NCBI RefSeq assembly: GCF_019649055.1
Contig: NW_026570232.1
Span: 1,240,001 to 1,304,000 of the forward strand
DNA length: 64,000 nucleotides
Origin: Paramacrobiotus metropolitanus
Taxonomy: Eukaryota; Tardigrada; Eutardigrada; Parachela; Macrobiotidae
Direction of reading: 5' to 3'
Shown here: in pieces, positions 12,253-22,226 of the stretch
How positions within the stretch are numbered: the first letter of the stretch is position 1
How the letters are laid out: each line of letters begins with the position of its first letter
Made by a program: the position numbers and the translations under genes
Notes under the pieces: model-generated
Database searches by the model: none
Seen by the model: only the letters and a program-made list of their open reading frames with translations
What the model was told of the DNA's origin: nothing

Positions 12253-13121
12253 TCAGTAGGACGCTCCTTGATACTGTTGTCCGTAGGAAGGACTGGCCTG
12301 CTGGTAACCGCCCTGGTATCCGCCCTGATACTGCTGGCCCTGGTAATTACCGGATCCGTAGTTAGCCACACCGTATCCGTAGCCCATTTGATACGCTCCA
12401 TAGCCCTGATAACCTGAGTATCCGGTGTCCTGGTACGAGGCATACGACGGGGACGAGCCCTGGTAGCCGACGGGCGGGATGTAGCCGGCGTAGCGGTTGT
12501 AGTAGTTGTAGTAGTTAGGATACTGGGGCGTGTAGGAGGCCTGGTAGTTGGGGGAGTACGAGGGGGTTTGGCCGTAATAGGACGCCGGGGCGGCGTAGGA
12601 TTGGCTGTACTGCTGGTTGTATGCCGGAGCCGCGTTGTAGTTGCTGTCGTACGTCTGAGCGGTAGCCGCAGCTATCACTGTAAAGGTCAGTATTAGTACA
12701 TACTATAGCATAAACATAATTGTAATAGTTATTATTACTAGTGACCGGAAGTAGGTATACCAAACAAGAAGAGACTAGCGGCCGTTTTATTGAATTAGTT
12801 AGAACTGGAAAAAAATAACATAACACAACGAAATCATAAAAAATTCAGCACGCTCTAACAAGGTGTGCTATTAGTTATCGATAAATAACGAATAAGTTTT
12901 AAATAGGATGTTAATTCTGGTTTGATTGCGCCCTACCACCTACCAAAATCATAATTTTTGTTATAACTATAGAAAAAAAGTTACAGCCTTATCTATTACT
13001 GCAGGTCCTTCTTATCTGTTATTCTGCTTAATGCCGTTGAATAGCCGTTGTATTCTCACAGAACAGAATAATATTATATGGAATTACCTGCTAAAAGAGT
13101 CGCTGCAACGAATAAGGCCAT
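12253..13121 (-). CDS. Secreted Tyr/Gln/Gly-rich repeat protein (152 aa)
   Basis: Two exons: 13121-13088 (34 bp, 11 codons plus one base) and 12677-12253. The first encodes MALFVAATLLA and the second continues VIAAATAQ, together a textbook signal peptide with cleavage probably after the AQ or TA step. The mature chain is almost wholly low complexity: Tyr, Gln, Ser, Gly, Pro and Ala, with short motifs such as SYSPNY, YNYYNRY and QGGYQGGYQQ. It has no cysteine and very few charged residues. Such composition is typical of structural extracellular proteins (cuticle, eggshell, silk or adhesive) that can be crosslinked through tyrosine; that role is inference. It shares gene architecture with the neighbour at 14827 and is probably its paralogue. 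A polyadenylation signal follows at 12113. Confidence 0.8.
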
Positions 13122-13883
13122 GGTTTTGTCGAGCACCGAAAATATGGAATAAATAATTTAGATGACCCGCGTAATCCCAGACTAACTGCAGTCTCGCAGT
13201 TATTGATTCCTTGGTGGTACAAGTGCGAACACCAACTAATTTGTCTAAATTGCAAAGAAGCCAGACTACGGCAATTTTACAATCGAAGGTCGCGTTTAGG
13301 CCGCCAAGGTTCAGTAGGAAGCATATTGTTTGATTTTATATCGGGCTGGTCTATCGGAGTACTGACCTTATTAACCTTGAATCCATTTAAAATAAAAAAA
13401 GTAAAACGCTTGTGGATGCAAAGGTAACTGTCCTTGTAGCGCATTGTTAAATACATGCAGCGTTCTTATCGATGTTCTTTGCGGCCGACGAACTTTTGTT
13501 TGCAGCAGCGGTCCATCACCATGCCGCTGCTTTGCATGTACCGGTAACTGGAACCCAGCGACTGTGTGTATCTGTACGGTATCTTTTGTTACCAATATTT
13601 AACATTATTTTTAATTGAAAACCAAAGTTAACGCACTAAAAGTAACTAATAACTAATAAGTGCAAGGAGCCAATATAGTAAAATTACTATTGACAATACA
13701 TCTATTTAATTGTTTAAATACTGTACTTTACGAATAGCACTAGTAAATGACCGGTAAAATGGCTTATATCAGACGGCTCATCGACACTGCGCCGACAAAC
13801 ACTGCTTCCACTGTCCCAAGGTCAAGCGCACGAGATCGATTGTCACAAGAGCGAGCGTTAAGAAAACCAAGGAATTTCGGAAA
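13122..13883. other. Intergenic, promoter side of the Tyr/Gln-rich gene
   Basis: No coding feature recognised. It should contain the promoter of the minus-strand gene starting at 13121; no clear TATA box is seen. Confidence 0.4.
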
Positions 13884-13990
13884 CTAAGAAACCTGAACTA
13901 CGCTCCTTTCGACGGGTTCCTTCGGCTTGCTGATGGTCAGCAAATTTCCGTCGACGAATTGCTGGGAAACCAGATCGGACGTACATTTTT
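13884..13990 (-). pseudogene. Orphan small heat-shock protein-like C-terminal exon
   Basis: After a CAG acceptor at 13991 the minus strand reads KCTSDLVSQQFVDGNLLTI, then a short Lys/Pro stretch and ERSVVQVS, then TAG at 13886. The TSDL, DGNLLTI and final V-x-V pattern matches the last two beta-strands and C-terminal motif of alpha-crystallin/Hsp20 proteins. No upstream alpha-crystallin exon is visible in the next kilobase, so it is either a fragment or the last exon of a gene with a distant first part. The plus strand is also open here with a CxxxxCxxC cluster, so the call is tentative. Confidence 0.35.
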
Positions 13991-14826
13991 CTGTTCAACT
14001 TAATATCTGTAGATATTAACGCAGTTACGCGCCCTGAATTACAGCGTTTATGCAGGTGCCGACCATATACAGAACAATTAGATGATTAGGCGACGCAAAT
14101 ATAAAATTATGCACACAGATATTAAATTATAAGAATGGTACATCTGTCGTCCCAGTCGTTTACCTGGGTTTTTTGTCGTTGCTTGCATTTATTGTTAGAC
14201 AGAGAGCAGGGCTGGACACAGACTGACACAGTAATTACTGTACATGTATGATGTACGAGTATCCATACAATTATATATTATCTAATACTGTAACTATACG
14301 TAACTCGTATCTACAGATAATACTGTAACTATACGTATTTTCCAATTTAGCATTTCTCATATTTGTTTTAAACAGTAGCTCCGGTGCTCGCACATCAACT
14401 TTGTTGCAAAATTGTAGTGTGTCAAAGTTTAAAAAATTATGACTGAGTCTCCTGGCTCCATGACGTTATTTTGCAAAAGCATTGATGAAACTCAAATCGA
14501 AAATGCTTACGTACGGGTGTATTGCGTAGGATACCGTAAAAGCCATAATTCTATGAATTGGTTACTGAAGCAGCTTTTTATTTTTATTTCAACAACAATT
14601 TTAGGTCTCTCAACGCAATACGTATCGAAGAAAGCACTCTTATACGCGTCGAATATATATTATGCATATCACGAGTTACGTGCAGTACTTAACAAAACAA
14701 CAAAGCACAGATTTTTAGCGGGAACATAGCAGCAACTATATGCGCCACAAATATGTAGTATTTATTTAGTCACAGAGAAAGCCGGTGCACTGCACCATGA
14801 ATATCATCCGGTGACCTTCCTGCCCT
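13991..14826. other. Intergenic with a short direct repeat
   Basis: AT-rich. A 20-base sequence (taatactgtaactatacgta) occurs twice around 14283-14337. Open frames here carry no recognisable domain. The 3' untranslated end of the next minus-strand gene lies at 14761-14826. Confidence 0.45.
14761..14766 (-). terminator. Putative polyadenylation signal
   Basis: AATAAA on the minus strand 61 bases after the TAG of the gene at 14827. Confidence 0.5.
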
Positions 14827-16124
14827 CTAGTAGGTAGCCGCCGGCGGGGCCTGGTAGCTGTAGGAAGTCTGCTTGTAGGTGGTCTGGGTGTAAGCCGGAG
14901 CAGCCTGGTAGGTCGCTGGCGCTTGATAGGCGGGCGCGGGCGCGGTGTAAGACTGAGAGTAGCTGGGAGTGGGGGCTTGGTAGGTGGCAGCTGGAGCCTG
15001 ATAGGCGGGCTGGTAAGCCGGCGGCGACTGATAGGTGGGAGCAGGCGCTTGGTACGCTGGCTGGTAGGATTGTTGGTAAGATGCAGGTTGTTGGTAGGAA
15101 GATGGTTGCTGATAGGCTGGCTGGTAAGATTGTTGGTAGGCCGGCTGCTGATAAGACTGCTGGTAGGCTGGCTGTTCATAGGTAACGGCCGGTTTCTGGT
15201 AGGTCTGCGCACCGTAGGCGTGGTAGGACGGAGCCGGCTGTTGGTAGGCGGGGGCGGCGTATGAGCTGTAGGTCTGCTGGGTGTAGGTCTGCTGGTAGGC
15301 CGGCTTGGAGTAGTTGCTGTACGATGGATAAGCGGGTTTGGAGTAGTTGCTGTAAGAGGACTGGTAGCTGGCCGGTGCGGTGTACGCTGGCTGCTGGTAA
15401 GTCGGGGGTGCCGAGTACGAGGAGTAGGCCGGCTGGGCTGGTGCGGAGTAGGGGGCCTGGTAGGTCGGCGGCGCGGAGTATGATGAATACGCTGGCTGAG
15501 CCGGCGCGGAGTAGGATGCTTGATAGGTGGGGGGCGCCGAGTAGGACGTCGCCGGCGCGGTATAGGAAGACTGGTAGGTGGGTGGCGCGGAATAGGAGGA
15601 GTATGCCGGCTGCGCCGGGGCAGAGTAGGATGCAGAGTACGTGGACTGCGAGTAAGTCGGTGCGGCCGGTGCTTGGTAAGCCGGAGGTGAATAGGACGCC
15701 GGTGCTTGGTAAGCCGGAGGTGAATAGGATGCCGGTGCCGTGTAGGCGGGAGCTGCTGCGTAGGGAGTTGGCGCCTGATAGCCTGCGGTCAGCGCACTGC
15801 CGATGACTACAATCAAACAGCATCACGATTAAGCACTACAATGAATACTGAAATGTACTAAAATTAACTGAATATAACAAACAGGGTTTTTTACAAATGA
15901 CTTTGCAGATCATCAAATATTACCGGCACCACTGCTTATCAAGAGATACTTTTTCTCACATTATTATGACCAAGACTAGTAATTACGTCGTATAAAGTAA
16001 GCTGATTTCTTTATATTATATGAATAATATATATCTATACAGTTTTTACTTCTATCGCTGAAGGGGAAGTATTCCTTATTGCAAGCAGAAACTTACCGGC
16101 TGCTATTATCGTTAATGTCAGCAT
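14827..16124 (-). CDS. Secreted Tyr/Pro/Ala/Gln repeat protein (335 aa)
   Basis: Exon 1 is 16124-16097 (28 bp, MLTLTIIAA plus one base) and exon 2 is 15806-14827. Joined, they begin MLTLTIIAAVIGSALTAGYQ, a clear signal peptide. The rest, about 315 residues, is built from Tyr-containing units: AYQAP, PPTYQ, SYSAP and QQPAYQQSYQ. A 19-residue unit, YSAPAQPAYSSYSAPPTYQ, occurs three times almost unchanged between about residues 70 and 145. There is no cysteine and hardly any charge. Because the codons are repetitive, several other frames are open on both strands; they are by-products. Likely an extracellular structural protein (cuticle, eggshell or secreted matrix), with tyrosines available for dityrosine crosslinks; this is inference. 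Its nearest relative in the window is the gene at 12253. Confidence 0.85.
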
Positions 16125-18799
16125 GTTGCAAACAAATAAATTAAAGACGTCGTTAAAAAAAGAAAACTATTGGAAAACTGATGACCTATCCCGTTAGACT
16201 TTGAAATTGTCAAATCTAAATTAAAACGGAATGAAAGTATATCCACCGGTCTACTGTACTGCCACAATCGCAACAAATTTGTCTGCCTGATAATAAATGA
16301 GCTTTTATATTATTTGTGCCCCGTTGTTTTCTCTTCTGTCGTAAAGGCTACCAGTGGCTTTGACCGCCGTTTGTAACCAAACAATTGCCAATCTGGGCCG
16401 AATTTTTCAATTATTTTCCAGCTTCCGGTTTGCAAAAAATCGGTTCACTGCTTTTTGTGGACTTGATCATGTAACGCTGCACTTTGCACTTGTCTGAAAT
16501 CTGAGTGCGAAGGCAGTTTATCAAGTTTATTTGACTGCAAAGCCGAGCACAAAACATACACAAAAACAACGTGTAATTTTCAATATCAAGATGGCCGGTG
16601 TCGCGATCGGTGAACGGCTGAGCGCACCTTGTTAGGTACGGTGCACATGCACATCAACCAAAAAAAGTTTTAAAACGCTCTTTTTAGTACAGAAAGTTTC
16701 GTTCTAGAAAAAAATTGCACAAATGGTAATATTAAAATATTTTCGGAATAGGATTACTTAGTGTTTCTTAGTATATCGCTATCTTTATTTGGAACTTGTA
16801 CAAGCAAATTAATGCCATTTGCACTTAAGCCCACTTAGCAGATCATTCTAGCAGTTTATCTTTTGTATGTTTCGAAAACGTTTTGAAATAAAATATTTAT
16901 ATTATTGCAAGTACGTACTGTTGTACCCATATATACAGTAAGGCCATGACTGTGCAGCCGGATAAGTACTTTCGAAGCCTTTTAAGTTTTAATTTAGCCT
17001 ACAAAATGCAGTTTATGTACCATGTGAAAATGGCAACGCCGATGTCTGCTGCACACAGAACAATCTTCTTATCGGCTTTGCAAAAATTAACAAATTAATA
17101 AATGTTGATACCTGAATGCATTAAATATAGTGACTGTAATTCTCAGCTATCTCAATTTTAGTAAAATTAAAATAATTACGTTGACGGTTACTCTGAGTAA
17201 TTGTAGGTAAATTTGACAATCGCGGTGAGGCGATGAATATGGTTTTCATTATCGTTTGTAAGTGACTGTAACATTTTCCATTCTCTCTGACACCCGTGAC
17301 AGTGAACTTGATGTTTATTCAAGGCCTAAAAGAGGCTTACGTATTTACAGTAAACACTCAGCGCATGATCTGTTCAAAAAGCCCGTCTTGACTGATGATC
17401 AGGTTGGGACTTATCATTCAACGCCGCCACTGACTACCGGCACACACGGGCAGCCGTAATACCCGCTGCCGACGGACGTTGTCTAATCGGCTGCCGTGGC
17501 GGGCGCATTACCATTATCAAGAGCCGGACTGTGCTGGCCGCTTAAATCCCCCGCTGCACTGTATAAACTACCTGACTAGACTATGTAAAGTCCTCTGTGT
17601 ACTCGAGGAGGATCTCATGGTAACGCCCGAAATTGTCTGCGCTTCAAATGCGCTTCATAAATAAATAATCTTGTCAACAGTTCAGCACAGCCGAAACTGG
17701 ACAACCGCCACTTGCAGTCACCGTACGACGTACAGTACAGTTTATCAAAAATCAACTTATGGTAAAGTTTACGCAACGGACCGCTCGGTGGCACTGCAGG
17801 CTAGCGTCACGGTCTCAGCAAAACCGAAAACCGCTGCCCGTGACCTTTTCCACCAAAGCCACCAAAGCCCCAAACCAAAATATGCCAAAATATTAGCCGC
17901 AGAACAATGCCGCCATAGTAATTTTATGACCGAAAGGAAGTTTACTTACTGCCGCCCAAATATATAAAACAAGTTGTTTTAAAGTTTATATGCACTATTG
18001 CAAAGATTGGTAGCATTATCATTGCCTTTTTCCTTAATTCATGATCATGATATCGCTAAGAGTAAAATAGTTCAAATGCTCCAGCCGCTATAGCTCAAAT
18101 GCAAAAAATTTAAAATTTATCTTGACATACAGTACCTAGCTTCCACATAAAACTGATCTGTGAACTGACTTATGTCGAAAAAAAGTAAAAATGGATATAC
18201 ATGTAGTTACACATATTATAGTTACAGTAATGTAAATGTATATGTTAAAGTGGCTAGAAATTGTTGATTACAGAAATCGTTGGTCAAAAATGCCGGCGCC
18301 GAAGTCGTAAGCATTTCCTTAAAAGATTGTTCGAAAGAATGGATTGTGTGTATCCGTTGGCTTAATTTGTTGCAAGTGTTGTCAGGTGTTGCAATACACA
18401 GCAAAAAAACAGCGCACAACCAGGTTTCTACGTTCATTCAGGTTTTTACTGATGTTGTTGCTCATGAAAACTCAGTAAGCAAAGTGTTTCAGCATTAAGT
18501 ATGGTGCAGACTTTGAGGAATTTCCCTAACCATAATTTATTTGACTTACATGCGCTTTCAACAATCAACTCGACAATGTAATAATTGTGTGTTCCCAGAT
18601 TTCAAACTCAAACTACTAGTATGTACCGCTTTCTGATGGTCGCCTGGCGGCCCGCTTGACCAGCCGCCATTGTGACTGTACTGAACCACAAACCGTTCGA
18701 CCGGCACATGACGTATCCATCACCTAGGCCTGCCTCACCACTCTCCATCCATCTTCAAATTGCAACATTACACGCAGTCAAGCATCCCCGTTCTCGCAG
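16125..18799. other. Long intergenic region, nothing supported
   Basis: About 2.7 kb separates the divergently transcribed repeat-protein and superoxide dismutase genes, so it should hold both promoters. Open frames of 60-100 codons on the plus strand near 17262-17967 are Thr/Ser/His-rich, without domains, coding-like conservation or splice partners. Confidence 0.45.
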
Positions 18800-18800
18800 C

Positions 18801-18808
18801 TATATTTA
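18801..18808 (+). promoter_or_regulatory. TATA box of the superoxide dismutase gene
   Basis: TATATTTA located 87 bases before the ATG at 18888. A start of transcription about 30 bases downstream would leave a leader of about 55 bases. Confidence 0.5.
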
Positions 18809-18887
18809 GCCAGACCAGCAGCCGCACATTTGTATCATTTTCACATTTCACTCTGTCCAGCATAAGGTATACCGGCAATATACCACC

Positions 18888-20701
18888 ATGCTGCAGCGCG
18901 GATTTTTACTTCATCTCGGTATCACATTCCTCGCCCTCCACCAATGCCTGGCCGTCCCGAATGATCCCGCTGCCAAATCCCCCAACGGACAGGAACCGCG
19001 CGCCGGACCCCAAGCTGGCAGCGGAGGGGCGCCCCAGTCCAACAGCCCGACGACATCGCTCTTTGCCACGACCTTTAATGTCAGCCCCAACGGCCGGGTA
19101 TCCGGTCTGATGGCCAACATGGGCGCTCCCTTCCCGCAGCGCCTCTTACCACCGAACCGACCGGGACCGCAGCTGGGACTCTCAGGAGCCCTCCCGGGAG
19201 CAGCGCAAGGAGCGGCCGGTGGGAAAAACGCTATGCCGGATGCCAGCGCGCTCATCCAGGCCCGGCAGATGCAGAATGATTTTGTCCAGATGAACAACAT
19301 GATGAATCCCATGATGAACCCCATGCTGCAGGGCCGCAACTTCCCGCCGATGCCGCCGGGAATGCCCTTTGGGGCCATGCCGCAACGTATGCCAACCGAT
19401 CCTGCTGGCGCCGGTGCCGGAGCCGATACGAGCGCGGCAAATAATATGAATATGTTTAACCGCATGCCGGGTGGCGGTTTTCCCACCGGTCGACAGGATC
19501 TGGGAGCGGCGGCCGCATTTGGGGCGGCAGCCATGGCCAGCCAGTACCGGCCCGTGGTCAGCCCGACCGGAGCATCGTACATGGAGGGATTAATGCCGCA
19601 GTACCGACGCCCGATCGCTGGTAATGAGATCCCGGAGAGCCGTGGTATGTACCCAGGATCGTATCCGGGATACGGTGGATATGACAAATATTCGGCCTAC
19701 TCCAAACCGGCTCAAGCAGTGGTTATTGTAACTGGACCGTATGGCGTCAGTGGATTGGTGAATTTGACACAGTACTCTCCCGATGCGCCGGTAGAACTCA
19801 GCGGAAGGATTGGCGGCGTTCGACCAGGTACGACCAGGATAAGTATGTAATCGTTACTCCCGGCGCCGACAATATTTTTTATGTATTCGTAACGCCATTT
19901 CCAAGCCATGATGTTTCCAACTTGTGATAAAAAAAACAGCATCAAAATTTGGGAATGTTATGTATATCTCGGTTTTATATTTGTGGCATTACGTGTAATG
20001 TAATAACTATTATGCTAGATCTAAAATTTATATAACACAGAACATATTAATATATATTTATCTCCTGATAATGCGTTTATCCAACGAGCGGCTGCTTGGA
20101 GCGAATGTTACCGGTATACACTAATCAACTGCGATCATTTTATGGTAAACAATTTGACATTACTTTGAAGGTGACCATGGATTCCACGTCCATACCTTCG
20201 GAGATTTAAGCATGGGATGCGAGTCGGCTGGTTCGCATTTCAATCCTGAAGGTAACTACCACGGATCGCCCGATGATGCACACATGCAACCGCATGCAGG
20301 AGATCTGGGAAATGTCCGAGCGAATGGTACGCAAACTGCAAAGGCCAAAGCAAAAAAAATGTGAATTAACATAATAACAAAAACTAAGTATATATATATC
20401 GGTTTTATATATACAGTTATATGAAAATAAAATATTTTTGCCGGATATTACCTTCACCGTTAGTAATAAATGAATTATTCCGGTGTTTTCAGAATACGGC
20501 GAGGTCATTGTCACCGTTTCGAGCCCGCTCATTTCCTTGTATCCACAATCGCCTTCCTTTGTCATTGGCCGGACGTTGGTTATCCACGAAAAGCCCGATG
20601 ACCTTGGACGGGGCGGCGATCAGCAGAGCCGCGAGACCGGAAATTCCGGTGCACGCATTGGATGCGGCATTATTGGCTTTGGCCCGGCTGCCAGCTATTA
20701 A
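18888..20701 (+). CDS. Secreted Cu/Zn superoxide dismutase with Met/Pro-rich N-terminal extension
   Basis: Exons 18888-19827, 20171-20326 and 20493-20701 join in frame (phase 1 twice) to 434 residues. Residues 1-22 are a signal peptide ([16 protein letters not shown]). Residues 23 to about 275 are disordered, rich in Pro, Gly, Ala, Gln and Met; 128-168 holds eleven methionines, including [11 protein letters not shown]. The SOD fold runs from about 276 to 434. Copper ligands His319, 321, 336 and 397, zinc ligands His336, 344, 355 and Asp358, the Cys330-Cys423 disulphide and the active-site Arg420 are all present, so it should dismutate superoxide outside the cell or in the secretory pathway. 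Ordinary extracellular SODs are about 160-240 residues; the extension is the odd part. A TATA box precedes it and AATAAA follows at 20946. The SOD assignment is very firm; the extension's role is unknown. Confidence 0.93.
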
Positions 20702-20945
20702 CATGCCCCGCCAATCGGCCCTTCTTCTCCAATATGCAACGTGATAAAAACATTTTGTTTGTCCACTGGCTGGCGCCCATTTTTGTATATGTTGTTGTAA
20801 ATATTTTCTATGCATCTAACTGTAAAAAGTTGTCGGTAACTTTTAATATGATTAACGAAGATGCAAATCGGTACATACAATGAATTCTCTCTGATCTGTA
20901 AATACACTCGTACCGATGTGAAAATGAAAAAAAGTTCTATGGATG

Positions 20946-20951
20946 AATAAA
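20946..20951 (+). terminator. Putative polyadenylation signal of the SOD gene
   Basis: AATAAA 245 bases after the stop codon at 20701, on the same strand. Confidence 0.4.
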
Positions 20952-21043
20952 TAGCAAACCAATAACTTTTCTCAGTTTTATCGACATACTAATTACTAAG
21001 TACTTAACTGGATAAGGTTCGAGTGCAAAAACAAAGAAAAACA

Positions 21044-21113
21044 TTTTAACTGTAAAGCAGGGTGTCCGCGTTTGCGCTTTATGGTATATTTTGATGGCAA
21101 TTGCCTAATAAAG
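21044..21113 (+). repeat. Dispersed repeat, copy B
   Basis: Resembles 5592-5660 (same start ttttaactgtaaag, then a related GC-containing core and an attgcc end). No coding remnant of the retroelement precedes it, as expected for a heavily 5'-truncated insertion, or for a separate short element sharing the tail. Confidence 0.5.
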
Positions 21114-22226
21114 GATTCCGAGCAGACAGCAGAGTATAGTTATCGTATTGGTTTATTAACAATGTTTACGTTTAGCATTATATTTATGTCGCTTTCTAGA
21201 GGTTTTTGCATCTTATGTTTAGGTTTTCGCTATTAGGTTAAACACTATTAGGTTTTCGCAAAGTGTGTTGACGACCTTCGAATTCGCGGTTGGTTCACTA
21301 TTCCGTTTTAGCCACTGTTAATATTACTAATTTTCACTTTTCGTCTGTTCAATTTTTATCTATTACAGTATCAGTATTTTTTATTTCTGTGGGGCCTAGC
21401 CAGGTTCCTACCGAAAAAATGCCAACGCGGGCCTGGCGATACCGGCAAAAGCAGTTACACTGTTACCGGAATCGTAATAAATTACGTACACAGTTCATGA
21501 TTCTGGTCATTCAAAATGTACGAATGAAACCTTAAATTCAATATAAATTATATAATACGCTACTTGCAATAAATTTACGATATCACGACTTAGAAGTTTT
21601 AAATTCAATCTCAAATTCGTGTGATTAGTGGAGCGTACTGACAAGCTGACATCGGCATTTTATCAAAGAATAAACCGTTTCTTTGAATTTTAAAGTATTA
21701 ATTTTACCGTTCTTTGTCAGCCGCATAATGGGGTTATATTAGGACACTGCACGTCGTTCAGGCGGTTAGCATCCGGTAGCGCTATCAGTGCGCTGTATGA
21801 ATCATGATTTTTCCAGCCCATTCAGCAATACGTCACTGCAGCAGCAGTATTTTTCACTATTTTGACACGTTGGACTCGCATGCCGTAGTCTCGTACTGTA
21901 CGTAGATAAGAAAAATAATCTTGAATTTTTAAATCGCTTCTGATTACGGATTATTGAAAATAAATTGAAAACTGAAATTAATTCAAAGCTTCGGTTACTT
22001 TAGTTATTCGGGATAGCAAGGGTTTCTCGGATACAGCACGGTTTTGATCAAGTACTGGGATTTATTAGCAATTTTTACGTTTATCGCAGTTTTTTGCCCT
22101 TGCAGCAGCTGTATTCACCAACCACCACGCTGACGTGGATCTGGGACAAGAACCTTATACGATCTGTTCTTGTCAGTTTTACTCCTTACTTGATTTATCT
22201 GTTCCTTCCTTTCGCTTATTTGCAAA

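Larger units (their letters stand above)
20702..22226. other. Intergenic; 3' UTR and a dispersed repeat
   Basis: Holds the SOD 3' untranslated region, a dispersed repeat copy at 21044-21113, and the promoter region of the ArfGAP gene. No further coding exon recognised. Confidence 0.5.

Noticed and set aside
15176-15826. Second frames over the Tyr/Pro repeat gene, both strands
   Set aside because: By-products of the repetitive codons; only the chosen frame has a signal peptide and a matching first exon.
17671-17967. Plus-strand Thr/Ser/Lys-rich frame
   Set aside because: Composition typical of chance frames; no splice or domain evidence.
18911-19687. Long minus-strand Ala/Pro/Cys frame
   Set aside because: Complement of SOD exon 1, whose frame joins the SOD domain with exact phase.
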